From Hyphomicrobiales bacterium (GTDB lineage Bacteria; Pseudomonadota; Alphaproteobacteria; Rhizobiales; Aestuariivirgaceae): 7,181 bases of DNA. The translations under genes and the position numbers were made by a program. How positions within the stretch are numbered: position 1 is the stretch's first letter; every line of letters starts with the position of its first letter. Under the pieces are notes generated by a model. It had not been told where the DNA came from, made no database searches, and saw only the letters and a list, made by a program, of their open reading frames with translations. Below, piece after piece: positions 1 to 5,138 of this stretch. Where the stretch lies: the NCBI GenBank assembly GCA_025356765.1, contig JANXRO010000036.1, positions 1 to 7,181 on the forward strand. Direction: 5' to 3'.

Positions 1-290
1 TCAATGAAGGGCGCATAGGGCATGACCATGGCGCAGGTGTGAGTGAAGGCTTCAAGCTGTTCATAAACCCGCTTCATCACCAATGGGTGGCGGTGGCCGG
101 TGTTGACCACGGCGATGCCGCCGCCAAAATCCACATAGCGGTTGCCTTCAATATCCCAAATTTCAGAATTTTCGGCCTTGGCTGCCATGACAGCAGCACC
201 CATGCCAATGCCACGCGAAACGGCTTTGGCGCGGCGTTCAACCCATGCTTTGTTGGATCCGGCGGGCTGGCGGGTGATGGGTGCGTTCAT
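1..290 (-). CDS. gabT: 4-aminobutyrate aminotransferase-type class III aminotransferase, N-terminal part (cut by window edge)
   Basis: Reverse-strand reading from the ATG at 290-288 gives 96 codons, still open at base 1, so only the N-terminal fifth or so of a roughly 425-residue enzyme is present. Visible landmarks are WVERRAKAVSRG (residues 16-27), the segment ENSEIWDIEGNRYVDF (40-55) and GGIAVVNTGHRHP (57-69). This order and wording are typical of bacterial GabT, a PLP-dependent fold-type I aminotransferase. GabT moves the amino group of 4-aminobutyrate to 2-oxoglutarate, giving succinate semialdehyde and glutamate in the cytoplasm. The PLP lysine and other catalytic residues lie outside the window, so the substrate is inferred. 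A 5-aminovalerate (DavT) or other omega-amino acid aminotransferase is possible. The start is supported by GGAGA at 299-303, about eight bases before the ATG. It is transcribed divergently from the M24-like gene. Confidence 0.85.
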   Translation of the reverse strand, partial: MNAPITRQPAGSNKAWVERRAKAVSRGIGMGAAVMAAKAENSEIWDIEGNRYVDFGGGIAVVNTGHRHPLVMKRVYEQLEAFTHTCAMVMPYAPFI

Positions 291-311
291 GGTGGTTCTC
301 CAAATAAAAAT

Positions 312-341
312 AATATAGCGTTCTCGGCGTGGATGCCGCAA
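312..341 (-). promoter_or_regulatory. Predicted promoter of the aminotransferase gene
   Basis: On the reverse strand, TTGCGG (341-336) is followed after 18 bases by TATATT (317-312). The -10 sits inside GCTATATT, close to the alphaproteobacterial GCTAnAwC form. Transcription would start near 305, giving a leader of about 15 bases that holds the GGAGA ribosome binding site. The 84-base divergent gap must also hold the start signals of the rightward M24-like gene, for which I see no comparably good element. Confidence 0.5.
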
Positions 342-374
342 ACAGATTCTATGGTGACAGATGAGGGTTTTCCC

Positions 375-1757
375 ATGATGCCAAAGGCCAAACTTGTGAA
401 GCTTGATTTGCCAGATTTTGGTGCACCCAAAACTGAGCCGCAGCTTTCTTCTGAAACCTATGCCAAGCGCCATGAAGCACTTTTATCAAAGCTTCAGCTT
501 CGCAATCTTGATGCGGTGGTGATTTATGGTGATCGTGAACATGTGGCCAATATTTTATGGGCCACGGGTTATGATCCACGTTTTGAGGAAACAATTTATG
601 TGGTGATGCCTGGCCACAAGCCCACGCTGTTTGCGGGCAATGAAGGCTTTCCCTATGCCGAAACGGCACTGGGAAATTTTGATCGCGTCCTGTGGCAGCA
701 ACTGAGTTTGATGGGCCAGCCGCGCGACAAAGATCAGCCGCTGCATCAGCTGTTGCAAAATGCTGGACTGAAATCTGGAATGCGCATTGGCTTGGCCGGG
801 TGGAAAGGCTTTGAAACAGAGCAAGGCGTGTTTAATCCGCAATGGTTTGAAACGCCGCATTTTCTGGTTGAGGCGCTGAAAAATTTTGGTGCCGTTGAAA
901 ACGCCGCGCATATTTTTATGCACCCCACTTCTGGCCTGCGGGTTCAGAATGAAGCGGCGCAATTGGCGCGGTTTGAATATGCGTCCACGCTTTCCTCGAA
1001 TGCCATTCGCAAATTCGTTCTGGATGCCAAGGTTGGGATGACGGAATATGCCGCTGTTGCCAACATGCAGTTGGATGGTTTTCCGCAATCCATCCACATC
1101 AACATGTGTTCAGGCCCCAGGGCCAAATATGGCCTGCCAAGCCCTTCGATGCGCAAGATTGAAGCGGGGGATCCGATAGTGGTGGGCTTGGGCCTTATGG
1201 GTTCACTCAATTGCCGCGCTGGTTTTATGGTTGCCGATCAATCAGAACTTCCCACCCACATTCAAGATTATGTTGAAAAACTTGTGGTGCCTTATTTTGA
1301 GGCTGCGGTTGCTTGGTATGAAACGATAGGCATCGGCGTAGAAGGGGGTGCCATTTATAACGCTGTGATGGAAAAGGTGGGGAACCCATTTTTTGGCATC
1401 GGTTTAAACCCGGGCCATCTTATTCATTTGGAAGAATGGCTGCATTCACCCATTAAACTTGGCAGCACAATGAAGCTGCAATCAGGCATGGCGCTGCAAT
1501 GCGACATTATTCCGGCCACGGGCACAGATTATTTCATGTCGAATATCGAAGACGGGATCGCTTTGGCGGATGAGGCTTTGCGCGCTGAATTAAAGTCACA
1601 CTTTCCTGAAACTTGGCAAAGAATAGAGGCGCGGCGGGCTTTTATGATTGAAATTTTGGGCATGAAATTGAAGCCCGAAGTTCTGCCTTTCAGCAATTTG
1701 GCCGCGTGGCTTCCACCGTTTTGGGGCGATACCAGCCGCGCCATGGCCATACGTTAA
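375..1757 (+). CDS. M24 (aminopeptidase P/creatinase-like) family protein with altered metal site
   Basis: This is a 460-residue two-domain protein. The N-terminal part (about 25-190) has creatinase-N character, with LDAVVIYGDREHVANILWATGY near 45-66. Residues about 195-430 fit the pita-bread fold: NEAAQLARFEYA, then GMTEYAAV (221-228), GDPIVVGLG (265-273), NPGHLIHLEEW (345-355), SGMALQCDIIP (370-380) and NIEDG (390-394). M24 members are mostly metal-dependent Xaa-Pro peptidases, but the fold also serves metal-free creatinase and ectoine hydrolase. The usual first Asp is Gly271, no Asp is found around 279-281, and the fourth ligand Glu appears as Asp377. His348 and Glu392 remain, so the enzyme is either metal-free or has another function. 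The start at 375 was chosen because AGGG (364-367) lies seven bases upstream. ATGs at 333 and 351 lack an SD, and reading back to base 39 would overlap the aminotransferase. The substrate is unknown. Confidence 0.85.
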   Translation: MMPKAKLVKLDLPDFGAPKTEPQLSSETYAKRHEALLSKLQLRNLDAVVIYGDREHVANILWATGYDPRFEETIYVVMPGHKPTLFAGNEGFPYAETALGNFDRVLWQQLSLMGQPRDKDQPLHQLLQNAGLKSGMRIGLAGWKGFETEQGVFNPQWFETPHFLVEALKNFGAVENAAHIFMHPTSGLRVQNEAAQLARFEYASTLSSNAIRKFVLDAKVGMTEYAAVANMQLDGFPQSIHINMCSGPRAKYGLPSPSMRKIEAGDPIVVGLGLMGSLNCRAGFMVADQSELPTHIQDYVEKLVVPYFEAAVAWYETIGIGVEGGAIYNAVMEKVGNPFFGIGLNPGHLIHLEEWLHSPIKLGSTMKLQSGMALQCDIIPATGTDYFMSNIEDGIALADEALRAELKSHFPETWQRIEARRAFMIEILGMKLKPEVLPFSNLAAWLPPFWGDTSRAMAIR

Positions 1758-1839
1758 CATTTGGAAAGAAATAATTTTGCCCAGCCACTTGCATTTGGTT
1801 CGTTTTGGGCCCATGTAGCGTGCATCGAGTTTCGGCCAG

Positions 1840-1866
1840 TTGGCTTGGCTTCGTGCTTTCTAGTGT
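1840..1866 (+). promoter_or_regulatory. Possible cspA promoter
   Basis: TTGGCT (1840-1845) and TAGTGT (1861-1866) are 15 bases apart, the same -10 word and spacing as the element before the dehalogenase gene at 3900-3926. If used, it gives a cspA leader of about 90 bases, long enough for the folded leaders common on cold-shock mRNAs. The short spacing makes this a weak call. Confidence 0.3.
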
Positions 1867-1875
1867 AAGTGCATC

Positions 1876-1911
1876 GGCCTTTTAAATTTCCCAAGACATC
1901 GAGACAAGGCC
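1876..1911 (+). promoter_or_regulatory. Possible hairpin in cspA leader
   Basis: GGCCTT (1876-1881) is the exact inverse of AAGGCC (1906-1911), enclosing 24 bases. It lies in the 206-base gap before cspA, inside the leader predicted from the 1840-1866 element. The stem is only six pairs and could be chance. The rest of the 1758-1963 gap shows no gene I can support. Confidence 0.25.
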
Positions 1912-1963
1912 AAAGCGTATTCGGCGCCAAGGCACAATATATATGCATAGCACAGGAGTTATT

Positions 1964-2173
1964 ATGCCAGTAGGAACAGTAAAGTGGTTTAACACCCAAA
2001 AGGGTTTCGGTTTCATTCAGCCAGAAAATGGCAATTCAGATGTGTTCGTTCACATCAGCGCTGTTGAACGCGCTGGCATGAACGGCCTGAACGAAGGTCA
2101 GAAAGTTTCTTTTGAGCTGGAAAGCGATAAGCGCACCGGTAAGCAATCAGCAGGCAGCCTCAAAGCCGTCTAA
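1964..2173 (+). CDS. cspA: Cold-shock protein (CspA family)
   Basis: This 69-residue protein covers a single cold-shock domain at normal family length. It opens with PVGTVKWFN (2-10), carries the RNP1-type motif KGFGFI (13-18) and the RNP2-type motif VFVHI (27-31), and ends in the usual basic, Gly/Ser-containing tail. Family members bind single-stranded RNA and DNA in the cytoplasm and melt mRNA secondary structure, often after a temperature drop or on entry to stationary phase. The start is fixed by AGGAG at 1954-1958, five bases before the ATG. A longer in-frame ATG at 1943 has no SD and would add residues not found in the family. The gene is monocistronic: a long gap lies upstream and a strong terminator just downstream. 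Which Csp paralogue it is, and whether it is cold induced, cannot be told from sequence. Confidence 0.95.
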   Translation: MPVGTVKWFNTQKGFGFIQPENGNSDVFVHISAVERAGMNGLNEGQKVSFELESDKRTGKQSAGSLKAV

Positions 2174-2185
2174 GACCAACAGATT

Positions 2186-2243
2186 AAAACGCCTCTTCAT
2201 GTGAGCCGCGGATGTACCGGTCACTGAAGGGGCGTTTTCATTT
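2186..2243 (+). terminator. Strong extended rho-independent terminator of cspA
   Basis: The left arm at 2186-2199 (AAAACGCC then TCTTCA) pairs with the right arm at 2225-2238 (TGAAGG then GGCGTTTT) over 14 positions, with one T.G wobble. Inside, GTGA (2201-2204) pairs with TCAC (2221-2224), and CCG (2206-2208) can pair with CGG (2218-2220). The result is one long rod with small bulges. A T-rich run follows (TTTTCATTTT, to 2244). It starts 12 bases after the cspA stop codon and shields bioY from read-through. Confidence 0.9.
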
Positions 2244-2254
2244 TATGATCAGCC

Positions 2255-2283
2255 TTGATTGAATCTATGCTGACGGCTAGAAC
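2255..2283 (+). promoter_or_regulatory. Predicted bioY promoter
   Basis: TTGATT (2255-2260), 17 bases, then TAGAAC (2278-2283). The -10 lies in GCTAGAAC (2276-2283), which fits the GCTAnAwC element described for Caulobacter housekeeping promoters. The start point would fall near 2290, just before the SD. No BioR-like palindrome or BirA-type operator is visible, so biotin control is not supported by the sequence. Confidence 0.5.
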
Positions 2284-2302
2284 ACCTCAAAACAACAGAG
2301 GT
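2284..2302 (+). promoter_or_regulatory. Small hairpin covering the bioY ribosome binding site
   Basis: ACCTC (2284-2288) is complementary to GAGGT (2298-2302), which is the core of the bioY SD (AGAGGT, eight bases before the ATG). A nine-base loop separates them. If the transcript starts upstream of 2284, this stem could partly mask the SD. If it starts near 2290, as the predicted promoter suggests, the left arm would be missing. Significance is therefore uncertain. Confidence 0.3.
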
Positions 2303-2310
2303 AAAGCCAC

Positions 2311-2931
2311 ATGAATTCCACACTTGCCAGCCGTTTAACGCCCATCAGCAATGAGATGGCGCGCAACATCATCCTTGCCGTGTTCGGCAGTTTGATTGTG
2401 GCTGGAGCTGCGCAAATTTCCATTCCTATGTGGCCAGTGCCGATGACATTGCAATCCCTTGCTGTGCTTCTTGTGGGTGGCGCTTATGGGGCCAGACTTG
2501 GTGCTGCGACATTGGCACTTTATGCTGTTGAAGGTGCGGTTGGCCTGCCATTTTTTGCTGGCGGCAAGGACGGCATTTTTGATGCCAAATTAGATTATCT
2601 GTTTCCATCAGGCTCTATGGGTTACGTGGTTGGCTTCATCATGGCTGCGGCATTGGTTGGCTATCTCGCCCAATCAGGTTGGATCAACAGTTTTGCACGC
2701 ATGATTGCTGCATCGCTTGTGGGCGCAGCTGTGCTTTATGTTCCTGGCCTTTTGTGGCTTGGCGTGTGGGCGGCAAAAACCCAAGGCATGGATTTTAGTG
2801 CAGCGACCAATGCTGCATTGAATTGGGGTTTCATCCCGTTCATTCCAGGCGACATTATCAAAGCCGTGATTGCCGGCCTTGGATTATCGGCCACGTGGAA
2901 AAATGTAGGGTGGAACCGCGTTGAGAAATAA
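2311..2931 (+). CDS. bioY: Biotin transporter BioY (ECF S component)
   Basis: This is a 206-residue, strongly hydrophobic inner-membrane protein of normal BioY length, with about six membrane segments. Family landmarks are PVPMTLQSL (42-50), GGAYGARLGAATLALY (56-71), Glu74 followed by GAVGLPFFAGG (75-85), a variant of the glycine-rich ligand loop at 99-109, and FIPGDIIK (177-184) with Asp181 and Lys184. BioY captures biotin at the membrane. In full ECF systems it works with the ATPase BioM and the coupling protein BioN. Neither is present here, since a tRNA and ccdA follow, so this is a solo BioY. Solo forms are known in bacteria lacking BioMN and have been reported to support uptake alone. 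The start has AGAGGT at 2297-2302. The gene is framed by the cspA terminator and a possible weak hairpin after its stop, so it is probably monocistronic. Confidence 0.93.
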   Translation: MNSTLASRLTPISNEMARNIILAVFGSLIVAGAAQISIPMWPVPMTLQSLAVLLVGGAYGARLGAATLALYAVEGAVGLPFFAGGKDGIFDAKLDYLFPSGSMGYVVGFIMAAALVGYLAQSGWINSFARMIAASLVGAAVLYVPGLLWLGVWAAKTQGMDFSAATNAALNWGFIPFIPGDIIKAVIAGLGLSATWKNVGWNRVEK

Positions 2932-2937
2932 CTGAAC

Positions 2938-2966
2938 AGCGCACACGCGTTCGTGTTGCTTGCGCT
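2938..2966 (+). terminator. Possible weak terminator hairpin after bioY
   Basis: AGCGC (2938-2942) pairs with GCGCT (2962-2966), and ACACG (2943-2947) pairs with CGTGT (2952-2956) around a four-base loop. Five unpaired bases interrupt the right arm. It begins seven bases after the bioY stop, but no T run follows, so termination would be imperfect or rho-dependent. Confidence 0.3.
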
Positions 2967-2999
2967 AATTGGTCTCAATTAAATATCAGATGCAAGTGA

Positions 3000-3028
3000 T
3001 TGCCATTCGTGGTTTTGCTGTCTATAGA
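3000..3028 (+). promoter_or_regulatory. Promoter of tRNA-Gln (and possibly ccdA)
   Basis: TTGCCA (3000-3005), exactly 17 bases, then TATAGA (3023-3028) make the best sigma-70-type match in the window. Transcription would start near 3035, about 12 bases before the mature tRNA 5' end at 3047, as expected for a tRNA gene. Confidence 0.7.
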
Positions 3029-3046
3029 GCGGTCGCGTTAGACTGT

Positions 3047-3121
3047 TGGGGCGTCGCCAAGCGGTAAGGCACCGGATTTTGATTCCGGCATTCGGAGGTT
3101 CGATCCCTCCCGCCCCAGCCA
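3047..3121 (+). tRNA. tRNA-Gln (anticodon UUG)
   Basis: All arms can be folded. The acceptor stem is 3047-3053 paired with 3111-3117 over seven pairs. The anticodon stem CCGGA (3072-3076) pairs with TCCGG (3084-3088) around a seven-base loop with TTG at 3079-3081. The T stem GGAGG (3094-3098) pairs with CCTCC (3106-3110) around TTCGATC. The discriminator is G3118, and CCA (3119-3121) is encoded in the DNA. Anticodon UUG reads CAA and, by wobble, CAG. The first pair is the weak U-A typical of bacterial glutamine tRNAs. The 75-base length is normal. Confidence 0.97.
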
Positions 3122-3151
3122 ACGTATCTCCGCTCAGAAGGTGAGCATATA

Positions 3152-3880
3152 ATGGCATTAGATATCGGTTGGGGCGCTGCATTGGTTGCGGGCGTATTTT
3201 CTTTTTTAAGTCCGTGCGTGCTGCCTTTGGTGCCACCTTATCTGGTTTTCATCAGTGGCGTTTCGCTGGATGATTTGAAAAAAGGCACAAGCAGCAACAG
3301 GCAGGTTATGCTGGCCTCACTGGCCTTCGTGTTGGGCTTCACAACTGTGTTTGTTGGCCTTGGTGCAACAGCATCTTACATCGGCCAGATCTTGCGCAAT
3401 GAATTGCCTCTACTGGCAAAAATTGCTGGTGTGTTCATCATCATCATGGGTTTGAATTTTCTTGGCGTGTTCAAGCTTGCATTCTTGTCACAAGAAAAGC
3501 GTTATCAACAAGAAGCAAAGCCTGTGGGGCTTTTGGGGGCTTATGCCATTGGCTTGGCCTTTGCATTTGGGTGGACACCGTGCATTGGCCCTGTGCTTGC
3601 TGCAATCTTGTCGCTTGCTGCGTCCACTGAAAGTGTAACCAAAGGTGCCGCGTTGCTCAGTGTTTATTCGTTGGGCCTTGGCATTCCGTTTTTAATTGCG
3701 GCCGCCAGCATCAACGTGTTCATGCAGTTTTTTGCAAAGTTCAAAACCAAACTGGGCATGGTCGAAAAAGCTATGGGCGGGTTGTTGGTTGTCACGGGTG
3801 TCATGTTCCTCACAGGCTGGATGCAAATCGTCAGCTATTGGCTGATTGAACATTTTCCCGGCCTTGCCTCTATTGGTTGA
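3152..3880 (+). CDS. ccdA: Cytochrome c biogenesis / thiol-disulfide transmembrane protein CcdA
   Basis: This 242-residue protein has six predicted membrane helices, at roughly 8-30, 52-76, 88-110, 126-155, 165-190 and 206-230. The paired redox motifs are FLSPCVLPLVPPY (18-30, Cys22) and FGWTPCIGPVLAA (139-151, Cys144). These two cysteines are the family's reactive pair. CcdA (DsbD core type) passes electrons from cytoplasmic thioredoxin across the membrane to periplasmic thiol reductants such as CcmG/ResA, keeping apocytochrome c haem-binding cysteines reduced. The length fits stand-alone CcdA rather than full DsbD. The start is supported by AAGGTGAG (3138-3145), six bases before the ATG. 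It begins only 30 bases after the tRNA-Gln 3' end with no terminator or promoter between, so it may be transcribed from the tRNA promoter. No ccm genes or thioredoxin-like partner are in the window. Confidence 0.95.
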   Translation: MALDIGWGAALVAGVFSFLSPCVLPLVPPYLVFISGVSLDDLKKGTSSNRQVMLASLAFVLGFTTVFVGLGATASYIGQILRNELPLLAKIAGVFIIIMGLNFLGVFKLAFLSQEKRYQQEAKPVGLLGAYAIGLAFAFGWTPCIGPVLAAILSLAASTESVTKGAALLSVYSLGLGIPFLIAAASINVFMQFFAKFKTKLGMVEKAMGGLLVVTGVMFLTGWMQIVSYWLIEHFPGLASIG

Positions 3881-3899
3881 TAACTCTGTGCTTGGCCTG

Positions 3900-3926
3900 T
3901 TGCGATAAATAACTTCGCGCTAGTGT
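3900..3926 (+). promoter_or_regulatory. Possible promoter of the dehalogenase gene, giving a leaderless mRNA
   Basis: TTGCGA (3900-3905) and TAGTGT (3921-3926) lie 15 bases apart, and the latter is part of GCTAGTGT (3919-3926). Its TAG is also the in-frame stop that bounds the gene upstream. A start point seven bases after the -10 falls on the A of the ATG at 3933. Only GGGGA directly touches the ATG, too close to act as a normal SD. Confidence 0.4.
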
Positions 3927-3932
3927 TGGGGA

Positions 3933-4625
3933 ATGACTGAGGCTTTATTCAAAAAACTAGAAGGCGTTCAAGCCTGCGTGTTTGATGCTTATGGAACGTT
4001 GTTTGATGTGGCTTCACCCGTGATGAAGCTTTCATCTTCAATCGGTGACAAGGCTCAAGACGTGGCCAAGCTGTGGCGCACAAAACAATTGGAATATACA
4101 TGGGTGCGCAGCTTAATTGGTGTTCACGCAGATTTTTGGCATGTGACGCGCGAGGCATTGGATTTTACGCTGGAAAGTTTCGCAATCACTGAGGCTGGCC
4201 TTGCCGATGAATTGATGACCGGCATGTTGAAGCTTGATGTTTACGCTGATGTGGCAACAGCCCTGCAAGCCTTGCGCGCCAAGGGCAAACGGTTGGCAAT
4301 TTTGTCGAATGGCAGCCCCTCGATGCTCGATTCGGCCCTGCGCCATGCAGGCTTGGACAAGGTTTTTGAGCACGTGCTTTCCGTTGAAGAGGTTGGTATT
4401 TATAAACCCAGCCGCCGGGTTTATCGCTTGGCCATGCAAAAGCTTCACATCGCCGATGCGCCTTCGGTGTGCTTTGCTTCGGCCAATGGCTGGGACGCAC
4501 ATGCCGCCGCCCAGTTCGGCTTTCAAGCTGTAAGAGTCATGCGAAGTGCGGGAGCGACAGAAAGATTGCCCGGAAAACTGGCCGCAAGTGTCACCAGCTT
4601 AGGGCAGGTGGCAGAGTTGGTGTGA
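3933..4625 (+). CDS. Haloacid dehalogenase type II (L-2-haloacid dehalogenase family)
   Basis: This is a 230-residue cytoplasmic HAD-superfamily hydrolase. The residues known to matter in L-2-haloacid dehalogenases can all be placed: nucleophile Asp18 and Thr22 in VFDAYGTLFD (16-25), Arg49, Ser125-Asn126 in LSNGSP, Lys158 and Tyr164 in YKPSRRVY, and Ser183, Asn185 and Asp188 in ASANGWDAHAA. Spacings match the characterised enzymes to within one residue. The family hydrolyses L-2-haloalkanoic acids to D-2-hydroxy acids through an aspartyl ester. Many chromosomal members have unknown natural substrates, so activity on chloroacetate-type compounds is a family inference. The start is forced by an in-frame TAG at 3921 with no other start codon before 3933. 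It lies 52 bases after ccdA and probably has its own promoter. No haloacid permease or dehR-type regulator is nearby. Confidence 0.9.
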   Translation: MTEALFKKLEGVQACVFDAYGTLFDVASPVMKLSSSIGDKAQDVAKLWRTKQLEYTWVRSLIGVHADFWHVTREALDFTLESFAITEAGLADELMTGMLKLDVYADVATALQALRAKGKRLAILSNGSPSMLDSALRHAGLDKVFEHVLSVEEVGIYKPSRRVYRLAMQKLHIADAPSVCFASANGWDAHAAAQFGFQAVRVMRSAGATERLPGKLAASVTSLGQVAELV

Positions 4626-4634
4626 TACCCCATT

Positions 4635-4654
4635 CCAACGCTGGCCAACGCTGG
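4635..4654 (+). repeat. Perfect tandem 10-base duplication
   Basis: CCAACGCTGG occurs twice head to tail (4635-4644 and 4645-4654), starting ten bases after the dehalogenase stop. Each unit has CCA/TGG ends that could form a tiny stem, but no T run follows. It may be a replication-slippage duplication or a weak 3' structure. Confidence 0.8.
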
Positions 4655-4689
4655 ATAGATTTGTCGCAATCTTCGGCTCGATATGGACT

Positions 4690-4713
4690 TTGCCAGAAAC
4701 CGAATGCTAGGCT
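4690..4713 (+). promoter_or_regulatory. Possible promoter of the DUF2946-like/PepSY pair
   Basis: GCTAGGCT (4706-4713) lies just before the ATG at 4720, with TTGCCA (4690-4695) upstream. The 12-base gap between TTGCCA and TAGGCT is shorter than the usual range, so the -35 is doubtful. The inferred start point is at or beside the ATG. No Fur box, Irr box or RirA-type palindrome is evident in 4626-4719. Confidence 0.3.
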
Positions 4714-4719
4714 TTTGAT

Positions 4720-5127
4720 ATGTTGAACAACCGCCATGTTGTCTGGTCTGATCTGCGAGCAATGCTTGTGGGCTGGCTGGTTTGTGCATTGTTGCTGCCA
4801 ACTCTGCTGGGCTTTATCCCCATAGCCAAGGCCAGTGCGGCTGATGACTTGGTTCAGGTTTCAGAATCGCAGCTTTGCGCCCAAATCGGTCATCTGGCCA
4901 ATGGTGATGGCAAACCTACCAAAAGCCAGCATAATCATGATTGCCCATGCTGTTTGCCTTCAGGTTTAGGACAAGTGGCGCTGCCGCCGTATGATGTTGC
5001 GGTTCTTTCCATTGTAACTCGGCACAAAACCAAATTGGGGCTGGTTGAATTTGTTTTGCGCCACCCGGCAAACCGACTTTACAGGCTTGCGCCCGCGCGC
5101 GCGCCGCCCGTGTTCCTGTCACTTTGA
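4720..5127 (+). CDS. Small exported His/Cys protein, DUF2946-like
   Basis: This is a 135-residue protein. Residues 1-13 carry Arg5 and Arg13, a hydrophobic stretch runs from about 14 to 35, and AKASA-AD gives a plausible signal peptidase I site after Ala40. The mature part has LCAQIG (52-57, Cys53) and a compact HNHDCPCCLPSG motif (71-82: His71, His73, Cys75, Cys77, Cys78), then a basic tail ending RLAPARAPPVFLSL. This plan (signal, single Cys, central H/C cluster, Ala-Pro-rich end) resembles DUF2946 proteins, which are often encoded beside PepSY proteins or TonB receptors in metal-related clusters. The function of that family is not established, and periplasmic binding of copper or iron is only an inference. 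An in-frame TAG at 4708 rules out a longer protein, and ATG 4762 would lose the positive N-region. The SD is poor. The PepSY gene follows after 68 bases. Confidence 0.65.
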   Translation: MLNNRHVVWSDLRAMLVGWLVCALLLPTLLGFIPIAKASAADDLVQVSESQLCAQIGHLANGDGKPTKSQHNHDCPCCLPSGLGQVALPPYDVAVLSIVTRHKTKLGLVEFVLRHPANRLYRLAPARAPPVFLSL

Positions 5128-5138
5128 AATCTGATTCC

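Noticed and set aside
39..374. N-terminal extension of the M24-like protein back to base 39
   Set aside because: It overlaps the reverse-strand aminotransferase coding region, which matches GabT closely, and the extra residues resemble no protein domain. A good SD supports a start at 375.
555..1097. 180-codon reverse-strand open frame inside the M24-like gene
   Set aside because: It is low-complexity basic sequence without motifs, antisense to a well-supported gene and with no convincing start signals.
1754..1999. 81-codon reverse-strand open frame covering the gap before cspA
   Set aside because: It overlaps cspA and its SD, has no recognisable domain, and the composition looks non-coding.
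3047..3121. tRNA as an integration site for a mobile element
   Set aside because: No repeated copy of the tRNA 3' end and no integrase lies nearby. The downstream gene is the housekeeping gene ccdA.
2979..3236. Reverse-strand open frame across the tRNA-Gln gene
   Set aside because: Its codons come from the antisense of the tRNA and the ccdA start, a common annotation artefact.
4234..4533. Out-of-frame forward open frame inside the dehalogenase gene, and its reverse-strand companions (4113-4526, 4186-4500)
   Set aside because: These are shadows of a gene whose complete catalytic residue set fixes the true frame.
4626..4719. Iron-responsive operator (Fur, Irr or RirA type) before the small-protein/PepSY pair
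   Set aside because: I looked for the usual AT-rich palindromes and saw none convincing, so iron control is not claimed.
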